NCBI RefSeq assembly: GCF_002742635.1
Contig: NZ_PEGF01000002.1
Coordinates: forward strand, 124,001 to 188,000
From: Caulobacter sp. X
Lineage (GTDB): Bacteria > Pseudomonadota > Alphaproteobacteria > Caulobacterales > Caulobacteraceae
DNA length: 64,000 nt
Direction of reading: 5' to 3'
The position numbers and the translations under genes were made by a program. The stretch's first letter is position 1. The number at the start of each line of letters is the position of its first letter. This document shows, piece after piece, positions 1 through 8,964 of the stretch. The notes beneath the pieces were generated by a model. The model did not search any database and was not told the origin of the DNA. It saw only the letters and a list, made by a program, of their open reading frames with translations.

Positions 1-981
1 TCGACCTCGACGGCGGACGCCTCGCAAGCCGCGCGCTGGCAGGACTATTTCCAGCTGATGAAGCCGCGCGTCATGTCGCTTGTGGTCTTCACCGGCCTGA
101 CGGGGCTTCTGGCCGCCCGCGCCCCGATCCATCCGATCCTGGGCGCGGTGGCGGTGCTGTGCATCGCGATCGGGGCCGGCGCCTCGGGCGCGCTGAACAT
201 GTGGTACGACGCCGACATCGACCAGCAGATGCGCCGCACCCGCGGCCGTCCGGTTCCGGCCGGCAAGGTCAAGGGCGAGGAGGCCGCCTCGCTGGGCGTG
301 GTCCTTAGCCTGCTCTCGGTGATGTTCCTGGGCTTCGCGATCAACTGGTTCGCGGCGGGCCTGCTGGCCTTCACCATCATCTTCTACGCCGTCGTCTACA
401 CGATGTGGCTCAAGCGCTGGACGGCGCAGAACATCGTCATCGGCGGCCTCGCCGGCGCCCTGCCGCCCGCGATCGGCTGGGCGGCCGCGACCGGTCATGC
501 GCCGCTGAACGCCTGGCTGATGGTCGCCATCATCTTCTTCTGGACCCCGCCCCACTTCTGGGCGCTGTCGCTGTACGTCACCACCGACTACGCCAAGGCC
601 GGCGTGCCCATGCTGCCGGTGGTCAAGGGCGCGCGCGAGACCCGCAAGCAGATCCTGCTCTACAGCCTGGTCTTCGTCCCGATCTGCCTGGCGCCCGTCC
701 TGACGGGCCTGGGCGGTCCGTTCTATCTGGCCGTCGCGGCTCTGGGCGGCGCCGTGTTCCTGCTGCTGGCGGCGCGGGTCTTCGCCAGCAAGGCCGGCGA
801 CGCGGCCGATCCGCGCGTGGCGGACCGAGCGCTCTACGAAGTCACCGAAGACGAACGCGCCGCCGGCGCCAAGGCCGCGCGCAATCTGTTCGCCTTCTCG
901 ATTCTTTACCTGTTCGCCCTGTTCGCCGCCTTGCTGGGCGAGGCCGTCATGGGCGTCCGGGCGCTGGAGCTTCTGAAGTGA
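1..981 (+). CDS. ctaB: Protoheme IX farnesyltransferase (heme O synthase), 5' partial
   Basis: Adds a farnesyl group to protoheme IX to make heme O, the precursor of heme a for the aa3 oxidase. The reading frame is open from base 1, so the start lies upstream of the window; 326 residues are visible. An internal ATG at base 58 would cut off conserved sequence, because the LMKPRVMSLVVFTG segment begins just before it. The UbiA-family prenyl-diphosphate motif is visible as NMWYDADIDQQMRRTRGRP, followed by several hydrophobic membrane helices. It is the first gene of the oxidase assembly cluster seen here; its stop overlaps the GTG of the next small gene (GTGA), which suggests translational coupling. 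Confidence 0.95.
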   Translation, partial: STSTADASQAARWQDYFQLMKPRVMSLVVFTGLTGLLAARAPIHPILGAVAVLCIAIGAGASGALNMWYDADIDQQMRRTRGRPVPAGKVKGEEAASLGVVLSLLSVMFLGFAINWFAAGLLAFTIIFYAVVYTMWLKRWTAQNIVIGGLAGALPPAIGWAAATGHAPLNAWLMVAIIFFWTPPHFWALSLYVTTDYAKAGVPMLPVVKGARETRKQILLYSLVFVPICLAPVLTGLGGPFYLAVAALGGAVFLLLAARVFASKAGDAADPRVADRALYEVTEDERAAGAKAARNLFAFSILYLFALFAALLGEAVMGVRALELLK

Positions 982-1136
982 ACAAGTCGATCGACAAGGA
1001 CGCCGAGAAGCTGGCCGCCAAGAAGGCGCGCGATGGCCGCAACATCGCCATCGGCCTGGGTCTGGCGGCCTTCGTCGTGCTGGTGTTCGTGGTCACCCTG
1101 GTGAGGCTTGCCGGCAATGTTCACCCGCACCCCTAA
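978..1136 (+). CDS. Small CoxF-like membrane protein of the oxidase cluster
   Basis: Encodes 52 residues from a GTG whose last two bases lie in the ctaB stop codon. The protein has a charged Lys/Asp/Glu-rich N-terminus (about residues 1-22), one hydrophobic segment (about 24-44, IAIGLGLAAFVVLVFVVTLV) and a short His-Pro tail. A small single-helix gene between ctaB and ctaG is common in alphaproteobacterial cox operons and is often called coxF. The position, coupling and topology support it being real. Its function is not established by the sequence; a role in oxidase assembly is inferred from context. It overlaps the start of ctaG by 20 bp. Confidence 0.75.
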   Translation: MNKSIDKDAEKLAAKKARDGRNIAIGLGLAAFVVLVFVVTLVRLAGNVHPHP

Positions 1137-1791
1137 GGCGTCCCCGAAGGCGGGCAAGGGGCCGCTGACCCCGCAGGAAGCCATGGCCCGCCGCAACGGC
1201 CGGGTGGCTCTGATCTGCGCGGCGGCCTTCTTCGGCATGGTCGGCGCGGCCTACGCCGCCGTGCCGCTGTACAAGCTGTTCTGCCAGGTCACCGGTTTCG
1301 ACGGCACGGTCCGCAAGGCCGTGGCCAAGCCGACGCGGATCCTGGACCGCAAGGTCACCATCCGCTTCGACGCCAATCTCCGCGACCTGCCCTGGCGGTT
1401 CCAGACGATGCAGGCCAGCCAGGACGTCCGCATCGGCGATACGGGCCTGGCCTTCTTCAAGGTCACCAATCCGACCGACAAGCCGATCACCGGCCGGGCG
1501 CTGTACAACGTGGTGCCGGAGTCGGCGGGGCCATACTTCCAGAAGCTGGAGTGCTTCTGCTTCTCCAACCAGACGATCCAGCCCCACCAGACGGTGGAGT
1601 TCCCGGTCGTCTACTTCGTGGATCCCCAATTCGCGGACGATCCCGAGACCAAGGGCAAGAGCGAAATCACGCTCAGCTACACGTTCTTCCCGGCCGTCGA
1701 AGACGGCAAAGGCAAGACGGGCCAAGTCGCGGCCGCGACGACGCCCCGCATCGTCGAACCTCTTGGCGGCAAGCCGTCGAGAGGGCTATAG
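1117..1791 (+). CDS. ctaG: Cytochrome c oxidase assembly protein CtaG/Cox11
   Basis: Copper chaperone that delivers copper to the CuB site of cytochrome oxidase subunit I. I chose ATG at 1117 (224 aa), with GAGG 10 bases upstream; a TTG at 1108 is also in frame. An N-terminal transmembrane anchor lies at about residues 30-50 (ALICAAAFFGMVGAAYAAVPLY), followed by the periplasmic copper domain with the conserved CFCFSNQT motif. Length is usual for the family. It sits between the CoxF-like gene and COX subunit III, as in other alphaproteobacteria. Confidence 0.95.
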   Translation: MFTRTPKASPKAGKGPLTPQEAMARRNGRVALICAAAFFGMVGAAYAAVPLYKLFCQVTGFDGTVRKAVAKPTRILDRKVTIRFDANLRDLPWRFQTMQASQDVRIGDTGLAFFKVTNPTDKPITGRALYNVVPESAGPYFQKLECFCFSNQTIQPHQTVEFPVVYFVDPQFADDPETKGKSEITLSYTFFPAVEDGKGKTGQVAAATTPRIVEPLGGKPSRGL

Positions 1792-1858
1792 ATTCAACAA
1801 GATCGCGGCGAGGGGGGACCAGCGCCGCGCTCAGAGGGATATAAGGGTTAGCAGCAAC

Positions 1859-2731
1859 ATGGCCGGCGCCGTCAAACACGACTACCACATCCTTCCGCCC
1901 AGCCCCTGGCCGTTCGTCGGCTCGATGGCCGCGACCGTCATGGCCATCGGCTTGATCGGCTGGATCAAGGGCGGCGTCCTGGGTATCGAGAAGGGCAACT
2001 GGGCCATTTTCGCCGCCGGCATCGCGGGCGTGCTCTACACCATGTTCGGCTGGTGGTCGGACGTGGCCAAGGAAGCCAAGGCCGGCGACCACACCCCGGT
2101 CGTCTCGATCGGCCTGCGCTACGGCATGATCCTGTTCATCGCCTCGGAAGTGATGTTCTTCGTGGCGTGGTTCTGGATGTTCTTCGAGATGGCGCTGTTC
2201 CATCATCACCGCACGCTGTCGGCGATCGAGGAAGTCCGCACCGCCTGGGCCACCTGGCCGCCCGCCGGCGTCGAGACCGTCTCGCCCTGGCACCTGCCGC
2301 TGGTCAACACCCTGACCCTGCTGCTGTCGGGCACGACCGTGACCTGGGCGCACCACGCGCTGCAGGTCGGCGACCGCAAGGGCGCCAAGTGGGGTCTGAT
2401 CCTGACCATCCTGCTGGGCGTGCTGTTCACGACCATCCAGGTCTATGAGTACAGCCACATCAATCACGAGCAGCTGTTCTATTCGGAAGCGGCCGCCAAC
2501 TCGGGCCTCTATGGTTCGACCTTCTTCCTGGCCACCGGCTTCCACGGCTTCCACGTGTTCGTCGGCACGCTCTTCCTGATCGTCTGCCTGATCCGCCTGA
2601 TGAACGGCGCCTTCACGCCCAAGCAGCACTTCGGCTTCGAAGCGGCCGCCTGGTACTGGCACTTCGTCGACGTCGTCTGGCTGTTCCTGTTCGCGTTCAT
2701 CTACGTGATCTTCGGGGCCTCGGCCCACTAG
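1859..2731 (+). CDS. ctaE: Cytochrome c oxidase subunit III
   Basis: Seven-helix subunit III of the aa3-type cytochrome c oxidase in the inner membrane. I start it at ATG 1859 (290 aa; MAGAVKHDYHILPPSPWPF), because the upstream in-frame residues have no subunit III character and overlap ctaG. Recognisable family segments include the WFWMFFEMALFHHH stretch, TTVTWAHHAL and the C-terminal FGFEAAAWYWHFVDVVWLFLF block. A strong hairpin with a U-run follows at 2749-2783, so transcription of the upstream oxidase genes probably ends largely here. Confidence 0.95.
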   Translation: MAGAVKHDYHILPPSPWPFVGSMAATVMAIGLIGWIKGGVLGIEKGNWAIFAAGIAGVLYTMFGWWSDVAKEAKAGDHTPVVSIGLRYGMILFIASEVMFFVAWFWMFFEMALFHHHRTLSAIEEVRTAWATWPPAGVETVSPWHLPLVNTLTLLLSGTTVTWAHHALQVGDRKGAKWGLILTILLGVLFTTIQVYEYSHINHEQLFYSEAAANSGLYGSTFFLATGFHGFHVFVGTLFLIVCLIRLMNGAFTPKQHFGFEAAAWYWHFVDVVWLFLFAFIYVIFGASAH

Positions 2732-2748
2732 ATCGAAAGATCCCGAGG

Positions 2749-2783
2749 GGCCCGGAACGCCGATCAGCGTTCCGGGCCTTTTT
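2749..2783 (+). terminator. Rho-independent terminator after COX III
   Basis: Perfect 12-bp arms (2749-2760 ggcccggaacgc and 2767-2778 gcgttccgggcc) around a 6-base loop, followed by five T residues at 2779-2783. It lies 17 bases after the subunit III stop. Confidence 0.9.
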
Positions 2784-2801
2784 CGTTTAAAGGCTTAGGT
2801 C

Positions 2802-3164
2802 ATGACCAAGACCAACCCCTACGCCGCCGGCGCGCGCGGCCTGTGCCCCCACTGCGGCGAGGGCTATCTGTTCGACGGCTTCCTCAAGGTGGCTCCGGTC
2901 TGCGAGGCCTGCGGCTTCGAGCTGGGCAAGTACGAGACTGGCGACGGCGCGGCGACCTTCGTGATCCTGATCGCCGGGACCGTCTGCGCCTTCGGGGCGC
3001 TGTTCTCGATGTTCGCCTGGAACTGGCCCGTCTGGCTGCTGCTGCTGGTCTGGCTGCCGGCGGTCTTCGTGATCACCCTGGGGCTGATGCGGCCGGCCAA
3101 GGGGCTTATGGTCGCCGCCCAGGTCGCGCAGAAGGCTTCCGAGGCCGGCCGTGACCATGTCTGA
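2802..3164 (+). CDS. DUF983 family membrane protein
   Basis: Encodes 120 residues. Two CxxC pairs near the N-terminus (CPHCGEG and CEACGFE, about residues 15-40) look like a small zinc ribbon. They are followed by two hydrophobic helices (about 50-72 and 77-95). This is the DUF983 layout, found next to SURF1 and cox genes in many alphaproteobacteria. Biochemical function is unknown; a link to oxidase biogenesis is inferred from neighbourhood. The end overlaps the SURF1 start. Confidence 0.9.
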   Translation: MTKTNPYAAGARGLCPHCGEGYLFDGFLKVAPVCEACGFELGKYETGDGAATFVILIAGTVCAFGALFSMFAWNWPVWLLLLVWLPAVFVITLGLMRPAKGLMVAAQVAQKASEAGRDHV

Positions 3165-3843
3165 CGTCTCGCCCAAGAAGGCCGGCTTCCCGGCCGGCCT
3201 GACCATCGCCACGGCGGTCGCCTTCGCCATCCTCTGCGGCCTGGGGGCCTGGCAGGTCCAGCGACTGCATTGGAAGCAAGGCGTCCTGGCGCGGATCGAG
3301 GCCCTGAAGACCGCGCCGGCCATGCCGCTGGTCCAGGTGCTGACCGAAAAGGCCCGTCCCGAGGACCTGGCCTGGACCCGCGTCAGCGTCGATTGCGGCG
3401 ATGTCGCCGGCGAGCCGCTGCCGCTGGTCTACGGCGTCCGTGACGGCGACGTGGTCTGGCGCGCCCAGGCGCCGTGCGCCGTGCTGGCCGGCCCCTACAA
3501 CATGATCCTGATCGACCGGGGCCTGGTCCCAGTCCTGAACGGCCAGGTCGCGCCGCCGCAGCGCGCGTTCGACCCGCCGCGCCGGGTCGTCGGCGTGCTG
3601 ACGCCGATCGCCCAGCTGGGCGGCGACCGCGCCAAGGTGCTGGAGCGCTTCCCCGGCCGCAAGCCCGCGCCCCTGGTGCTGATGGCCGAGACCGAGACCC
3701 CCGCGCCGGCCGGGATCTCTCCGGCGCCGCTTCCGGCAGAAATTTCCAATCGGCACCTCGAATACGCCCTGACGTGGTTTGGTCTTGCCGTAACCCTGCT
3801 GTTTATCTATGCCGCCATGCTCTGGCGAAGAGTGAGACCCTGA
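3151..3843 (+). CDS. SURF1 family cytochrome oxidase biogenesis protein
   Basis: Surf1/Shy1 proteins assist heme a insertion into oxidase subunit I. The frame opens at GTG 3151, with an ATG two codons on at 3157 that may be the real start (228-230 aa). The layout is typical: one N-terminal transmembrane helix (about residues 13-33), a periplasmic domain containing LIDRGLVPVLNG, and one C-terminal helix (about 203-223) preceded by NRHLEYALTWFGLA. It overlaps the DUF983 gene by up to 14 bp, and its stop overlaps the thrC ATG (TGATG). Confidence 0.93.
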   Translation: MTMSDVSPKKAGFPAGLTIATAVAFAILCGLGAWQVQRLHWKQGVLARIEALKTAPAMPLVQVLTEKARPEDLAWTRVSVDCGDVAGEPLPLVYGVRDGDVVWRAQAPCAVLAGPYNMILIDRGLVPVLNGQVAPPQRAFDPPRRVVGVLTPIAQLGGDRAKVLERFPGRKPAPLVLMAETETPAPAGISPAPLPAEISNRHLEYALTWFGLAVTLLFIYAAMLWRRVRP

Positions 3844-5240
3844 TGCGTTACGTGTCTACCCGCGGGCAGTCCGCGCCCATCGGCTTCCTGGATGCGGTGC
3901 TGGCCGGCCTGGCCCCCGACGGCGGCCTGTATGTGCCGTCCGAGTGGCCGAGCTTCCGCTCGTCCGAGATCGCGGCCTTCGCCGGCAAGACCTACGCCGA
4001 GGTCGCGGCGGCCGTGGTCGGCAAGTTCGTCGGCGACGACATCCCCAAGGAAGACCTGGCCCAGATGTGCGAGGAGGCCTACGCCACCTTCGCCCACACC
4101 GCCGTCGTCCCGCTGAAGCAGCTGCGTCCCAATCAGTTCCTGCTGGAGCTGTTCCACGGCCCGACCCTGGCTTTCAAAGATGTCGCGATGCAGCTCTTGG
4201 GCCGCCTCTACGACTACGTGCTCGAGCGCCAGTCGCGGAAGATGACCATCATCTGCGCCACCTCTGGCGACACCGGCGGCGCGGCCGTCGAGGCCTTCCG
4301 CGGCCGCAAGAACGCCCGCATCGTCGCCCTCTTCCCCGAAGGCAGGATCAGCGCCGTGCAGCGTCGGTTCATGACGACGGCGACCGACGCCAATGTCGCC
4401 TGCATCTCGGTGCTGGGCTCGTTCGACGACTGTCAGGCGATCGTCAAGCAGGCGTTCCAGGACGACCAGTTCCGCCACGGCGTCGACCTGTCGGGCGTCA
4501 ACTCGATCAACTGGGCCCGGATCGCGGCCCAGAGCGTCTACTACTTCACCGCCGCCGTCGCCCTGGGCGCGCCGGCCCGCGAAGTGGCCTTCGTGGTGCC
4601 GACCGGCAACTTCGGCGACGCCTACGCCGCCTTCGTCGCCAAGAAGCTGGGCCTGCCGATCTGCTCGATCACGGCGGCGACCAACTCCAACGACATCCTG
4701 GCCCGGGCCTTCGAGACCGGCCGCTATGCGCGCGGCGCGGTGGCCGCGACCCAGAGCCCGGCGATGGATATCCAGGTCGCCAGCAACTTCGAGCGCCTCT
4801 ATTTCGAGGCCGTGCGCCGCGACGCCACCGAGACCGAGCGCGCCTTCCGCGCCTTCGCCGACACCGGCCTGCTGGACATCCCGCCCGCCGCCCACGCCTG
4901 GATGCGCGAGCTGTTCCGCGGCGCCTCTGTCAGCGAGGCCGACACCGCCAAGACCATGCTCTCGACGCTGAACGAGACCGGCGAGATCGTCGATCCCCAC
5001 ACCGCCGTGGGCCTCGCCGCCGCGCGCGGCGTCGACGTCAAGCCGTCGGTGCCGGTCGTGGTGCTGTCGACCGCTCACCCGGCCAAGTTCCCTGAAGCCG
5101 TCGAGGCCGCCACCGGCGTCCCGCCGGTCACGCCGCGCGCCACGCCGGACCTCTCCAAGAAGCCGGAGAAGTTCGAGCGCCTGCCCGCCGACGGCGCGGC
5201 CGTGAAAGCCTTCGTGCGCACCTTCGCGGCCACGACCTGA
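3843..5240 (+). CDS. thrC: Threonine synthase
   Basis: PLP enzyme converting O-phospho-homoserine to threonine. 465 residues from an ATG overlapping the SURF1 stop (TGATG). It begins MRYVSTRG, as class II threonine synthases do. The PLP lysine lies in HGPTLAFKDVAMQ (about residue 113), with ATSGDTGGAA downstream as the phosphate-binding loop. The thrB gene is elsewhere in this window (minus strand, about 35 kb), so the pathway is split. A palindromic repeat lies between its stop and the M16 peptidase. Confidence 0.97.
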   Translation: MRYVSTRGQSAPIGFLDAVLAGLAPDGGLYVPSEWPSFRSSEIAAFAGKTYAEVAAAVVGKFVGDDIPKEDLAQMCEEAYATFAHTAVVPLKQLRPNQFLLELFHGPTLAFKDVAMQLLGRLYDYVLERQSRKMTIICATSGDTGGAAVEAFRGRKNARIVALFPEGRISAVQRRFMTTATDANVACISVLGSFDDCQAIVKQAFQDDQFRHGVDLSGVNSINWARIAAQSVYYFTAAVALGAPAREVAFVVPTGNFGDAYAAFVAKKLGLPICSITAATNSNDILARAFETGRYARGAVAATQSPAMDIQVASNFERLYFEAVRRDATETERAFRAFADTGLLDIPPAAHAWMRELFRGASVSEADTAKTMLSTLNETGEIVDPHTAVGLAAARGVDVKPSVPVVVLSTAHPAKFPEAVEAATGVPPVTPRATPDLSKKPEKFERLPADGAAVKAFVRTFAATT

Positions 5241-5245
5241 TCTTC

Positions 5246-5375
5246 TCCTCACCCGTGAAACGGGGGAGGGGGACCAGCGAAGCTGGTGGTGGGGGCGCTT
5301 TGAGCCTATATCAGCGCCCCCACCGTCTCGCTGCGTATCCGCAGCGATCCACCTCCCCCGTTGCACGGGTGAGGA
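5246..5375. repeat. Palindromic GC-rich intergenic repeat (copy 1)
   Basis: Outer arms tcctcacccgtgaaacgggggagg (first 20 bases shown in part) and a nearly complementary cctcccccgttgcacgggtgagga flank an inner inverted pair (gtgggggcgct / agcgcccccac). It fills the gap between thrC and the M16 peptidase. The same motif family recurs at least four more times in this window, always between genes. Confidence 0.8.
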
Positions 5376-5389
5376 CAATAATGAGCTGA

Positions 5390-6661
5390 ATGACCGCCAC
5401 CCTCCGCACCCTGAAGAACGGCGTCCGCGTCGTCTGTGATCCGATGCCGGGCCTCGAGACCCTGGCGCTCAGCGTGGTGGCCGGCCGCGGCGCGGCCTAT
5501 GAGGATCCCGCCCGGTCGGGCTGGTCCCATCTTCTGGAGCACATGGTGTTCAAGGGCGCGGGCCAGCGCTCGGCCCGCGACATCGTCGAGGTGATCGAAA
5601 GCGCCGGCGGCTCGATCAACGCCGCCACGGGCTATGAGCGCACCAGCTTCCAGGTGCGGGCGCTGCGCGGCGGCCTGGACCTCGGCATGGACGTCATCGC
5701 CGACCTCGTGCGGCGTCCGACGCTCGATCCCGCCGACTTGACCCGCGAAAAGCAGGTTGTCGCCCAGGAGATCGCCGAGGCCGCCGACGCGCCCGACGAC
5801 TACGTCTTCGACCTGATCCAGCGGGCCAGCTGGGGCGACCATCCGGTGGGCCGGCCCATCCTGGGCAGCGACGCGACGGTCGAGGCCGCCAACGTCGAGG
5901 CCCTGTCCGAGTGGCGCGCCGCGCTCTACGCCGCCGATCGGCTGGTGATCAGCGCCACCGGCGCGGTCGAGGAGGCCGAGCTGATGGCCGCCGCCGAGCG
6001 CGCGTTCGGCGACCTGCCGGCGGAGCCAGGCGCGGCGGTTCCGCAAGCCGCCGACTTCGTGGGCGGTCCGCAGGCCGAGGCCCGCAAGCTGGAACAGAGC
6101 CACCTCGTCTTCATGCTGCCCGCCTGCGGGTCGCGCGACCGGGACTATTTCGCCCTGCGCATCTTCGCCGAGGTGCTGGGCGGGGGCATGTCCTCGCGCC
6201 TGTTCCAGGAGGCGCGCGAGAAGCGCGGCCTCGCCTACAACATCGACGCCTATGCCGACACCTATGCCGACCACGGCGCGCTGGGCATCTACGCCGGCTG
6301 CGCGGCGTCGGACGCGGTCGAGACGGCCAAGGTCTGCGCCGGCGAACTCACCAAGCTGGTCGCGCATATCGACGACGCCGAACTGGCCCGCGCCAAGGCC
6401 CAGCTGAAGGCCCACATGTTCATGGCCCGCGAGCAGCCGCTGTCGCGCGCCGAGCAGGGGGCGGGGCAGGTGCTGCTGTTCGATCGCCTCTATGCGCCGT
6501 CGGAGCTGGCCGCCGAGGTGGACGCGGTGACGGCCGCCGACGTGGCGCGGCTAGGCCGCCGGCTGCTGTCCGGCCGGCGTGTCGCCTCGGCGGTGCTGGG
6601 CGCCAAGACCTCGCTGAAGGCGGGCGAGGCGTTCGACAAGACGCTATTCTCCGCCGCCTGA
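5390..6661 (+). CDS. M16 family zinc metallopeptidase (mitochondrial processing peptidase-like)
   Basis: 423 residues, matching the usual bacterial M16B length. The inverted zinc motif HxxEH is intact as HLLEHMVFKG near residue 50. The downstream Glu region (QVVAQEIAEA) and the C-terminal inactive-half segment with EKRGLAYNI are also present. The partner of thrC in many alphaproteobacteria; the substrate is unknown. The start is the ATG directly after the repeat. Seven bases after the stop is the RBS (CGGAGG) of the GNAT gene, so these two are probably cotranscribed. Confidence 0.93.
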   Translation: MTATLRTLKNGVRVVCDPMPGLETLALSVVAGRGAAYEDPARSGWSHLLEHMVFKGAGQRSARDIVEVIESAGGSINAATGYERTSFQVRALRGGLDLGMDVIADLVRRPTLDPADLTREKQVVAQEIAEAADAPDDYVFDLIQRASWGDHPVGRPILGSDATVEAANVEALSEWRAALYAADRLVISATGAVEEAELMAAAERAFGDLPAEPGAAVPQAADFVGGPQAEARKLEQSHLVFMLPACGSRDRDYFALRIFAEVLGGGMSSRLFQEAREKRGLAYNIDAYADTYADHGALGIYAGCAASDAVETAKVCAGELTKLVAHIDDAELARAKAQLKAHMFMAREQPLSRAEQGAGQVLLFDRLYAPSELAAEVDAVTAADVARLGRRLLSGRRVASAVLGAKTSLKAGEAFDKTLFSAA

Positions 6662-6678
6662 CATCGGAGGACGCGCCG

Positions 6679-7251
6679 ATGCTCCCGTCGTTCCTCAGGC
6701 CCCGCCCCGCGCTCCGTCTGCAAGGCCGCGCCGTCTATCTGCGGCCGCCGAAGGCGAGCGACCATCGCGCCTGGGCCAGCTTGCGGGGGCGGTCGCGATC
6801 GTTCCTGGAGCCGTGGGAGCCGGTCTGGCCGGAACATGACCTGACCCGCGCCGCGTTCCGGGCGCGCCTGGCGGCCTATGCGCGCGAGATGGAGCTGGAC
6901 GAGGCCTATCCGTTCTTCGTCTTCCGACGCGCCGACGACGCCCTGGTCGGCGGCGTGCGCCTTTTCCACGTGCGGCGTGGCGTCGCCCAGACGGGGACCA
7001 TCGGCTACTGGATCGGCCAGCCCTTCGCGCGCCAAGGCCACACGCGCGACGCCGTCGAGACCCTGATCCGCTTCGCCTTCAAGGGCTTAGGCCTTCATCG
7101 GCTGGAGGCCGCGTGCATGCCGGAGAACGCGCCCTCGGCCGCGCTTCTGCTGAAATGTGGCTTTTCCGAGGAAGGATACGCCCGCGCTTATTTGAAAATT
7201 AACGGCGATTGGCGAGACCATCGTCTGTTCGGCTTGGTGGCGCCCGAGTGA
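6679..7251 (+). CDS. GNAT acetyltransferase, RimJ/RimL-like
   Basis: 190 residues from ATG 6679, with a good CGGAGG 8 bases upstream. The acetyl-CoA region is visible in IGYWIGQPFARQGHTRDAV, and the family C-terminus LHRLEAACMPENAPSAALLLKCGF is typical of N-terminal ribosomal-protein alanine acetyltransferases. Substrate is not determined by sequence. It is probably in an operon with the M16 peptidase and ends 35 bases before pdeA. Confidence 0.9.
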   Translation: MLPSFLRPRPALRLQGRAVYLRPPKASDHRAWASLRGRSRSFLEPWEPVWPEHDLTRAAFRARLAAYAREMELDEAYPFFVFRRADDALVGGVRLFHVRRGVAQTGTIGYWIGQPFARQGHTRDAVETLIRFAFKGLGLHRLEAACMPENAPSAALLLKCGFSEEGYARAYLKINGDWRDHRLFGLVAPE

Positions 7252-7286
7252 GTTAGGGCGACTGCGGCCGACGCGGCGGGACGGGA

Positions 7287-8954
7287 ATGTCTTTTCGGAC
7301 AGGCGAACGGCGGATTTGGGACACGACCGCGACGCTCGAAGCGTTGGGCGGGGCCGATGTCGCGCTTTGGATCTGGGAGCCTGAATCCGATCGCCTGCGC
7401 CTGAACGGCGCCGCCCGCGCCCTGGGCCTGGGCCCCTTGGCTCCCGAATGCTCTTCCGCCGCCTTCCGCGCCCTGGCCCTGCCGCAGGACCGCGCCCAAG
7501 CCGAGGAAGTCCTGAAAGTCCGTGAGCCTGGCCAGCCGGTGGTCGCCCGCTTCCGCGTGCGCGGCGGCGAGGTCTGCCTGTGGCGCGGCGTCTGGCTGGA
7601 GGAGGGCGTGCGCGCCGCGGGCGTGGTCGCCGCCGAAACCAAGTTCGCCGCCTCCGAACGCTGCGACCTGACCGGCCTGCTCGATCGTCGCAGTTTCATC
7701 ACCCGCGCTCGCGAGCGTCTGGCCGAGCCGGGCGCGCATGAGCTGGTCGTCGCCGACCTCGACCGCTTGCGCCGCCTGAACGAGGCGCTAGGCCATGACC
7801 GCGCCGACTTGGTCCTGGCCGCCCTGGGCTCGCGCCTGATCGCTGCCTTCCCCGCCGACGCGGTGCTGGGCCGCATCGGCGAGGACGAGTTCGCCGTGCT
7901 GTGCAAGCCCGACGGTTACGAGCCGGCCGAGATGCTGCGCGAGGCGCTGGAGCAGCCGCTGCGCATCGCCGGCTTCGACATCCACCCCACGCTGTCGGTC
8001 GGCGCCGTCTCGGCCGAGGGCGGGCATGAGGCGCCCGATCCGGCCGAACTGCTGCGCCGCGCCGAGCTGGCCGTCGAGGCCGCCGCCGCCGCCGGCCGCG
8101 GCGGGGCCGCCGCCTATGGCCGCTCGATGGAGACCGACGGCCTGTCGCGCCTGGCGCTGGAGGCCGACCTGCGCGGCGCCATCGGGCGCGGCGAGATCAT
8201 TCCGTACTTCCAGCCCGTGGTGCGCCTGTCGACCGGCGCGCTGTCCGGCTTCGAGGCCCTGGCCCGCTGGATCCACCCGCGCCGGGGCATGCTGCCGCCG
8301 GACGAGTTCCTGCCGCTGATCGAAGAGATGGGGCTGATGAGCGAGCTGGGCGCGCACATGATGCACGCCGCCGCCCGCCAGCTGTCGATCTGGCGTGACT
8401 GCCATCCGGCGATGAGCGCCATGACCGTCAGCGTCAACCTGTCGACCGGCGAGATCGATCGTCCGGGCCTGGTGGACGACGTCGCCCAGACCTTGCGCGA
8501 CAACAACCTGCCGCGCGGCGCGCTGAAGCTTGAGGTCACCGAAAGCGACATCATGCGCGATCCCGAACGCGCGGCCGTCGTGCTGCGGACGCTGCGCGAG
8601 GCCGGCGCCGGCCTGGCGCTGGACGACTTCGGCACCGGCTTCTCGTCGCTGTCCTATCTGACGCGCCTGCCGTTCGACACGCTGAAGATCGACCGCTACT
8701 TCGTGCGGACCATGGGCGCCAACGCCGGCTCGGCCAAGATCGTGCGCTCGGTCGTCAAGCTGGGCCAGGATCTCGATCTCGAAGTCGTCGCCGAGGGCGT
8801 CGAGAACGCCGAAATGGCCCGCGCGCTGCAGGGCCTGGGCTGCGACTACGGCCAGGGCTTCGGCTACGCCCCGGCGCTGTCGCCGCAGGAAGCCGAGGTC
8901 TATCTGAACGAGGCCTATGTCGACGGCGCCGCGCCGGTGAAGGCGCGGGGTTGA
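7287..8954 (+). CDS. pdeA: Cyclic di-GMP phosphodiesterase PdeA (PAS-GEDEF-EAL)
   Basis: Hydrolyses c-di-GMP to pGpG. 555 residues: a PAS-like region (about 10-120), a GGDEF domain with the degenerate motif RIGEDEF (GEDEF at 198-202), and an EAL domain (about 285-535). EAL signatures are intact: FEALARW (E323), VTESDIMRD, DDFGTGFSSLSYL, KIDRYFV and EGVEN. In C. crescentus the PdeA (CC3396) GEDEF domain is catalytically inactive but binds GTP and activates the EAL domain; PdeA is destroyed by CpdR-ClpXP at the G1-S transition. The C-terminus here is ...KARG, matching the Arg-Gly end reported to be needed for that degradation. Domain order, length, variant motif and tail together support the name. 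Confidence 0.92.
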   Translation: MSFRTGERRIWDTTATLEALGGADVALWIWEPESDRLRLNGAARALGLGPLAPECSSAAFRALALPQDRAQAEEVLKVREPGQPVVARFRVRGGEVCLWRGVWLEEGVRAAGVVAAETKFAASERCDLTGLLDRRSFITRARERLAEPGAHELVVADLDRLRRLNEALGHDRADLVLAALGSRLIAAFPADAVLGRIGEDEFAVLCKPDGYEPAEMLREALEQPLRIAGFDIHPTLSVGAVSAEGGHEAPDPAELLRRAELAVEAAAAAGRGGAAAYGRSMETDGLSRLALEADLRGAIGRGEIIPYFQPVVRLSTGALSGFEALARWIHPRRGMLPPDEFLPLIEEMGLMSELGAHMMHAAARQLSIWRDCHPAMSAMTVSVNLSTGEIDRPGLVDDVAQTLRDNNLPRGALKLEVTESDIMRDPERAAVVLRTLREAGAGLALDDFGTGFSSLSYLTRLPFDTLKIDRYFVRTMGANAGSAKIVRSVVKLGQDLDLEVVAEGVENAEMARALQGLGCDYGQGFGYAPALSPQEAEVYLNEAYVDGAAPVKARG

Positions 8955-8964
8955 AGGATCTAGA

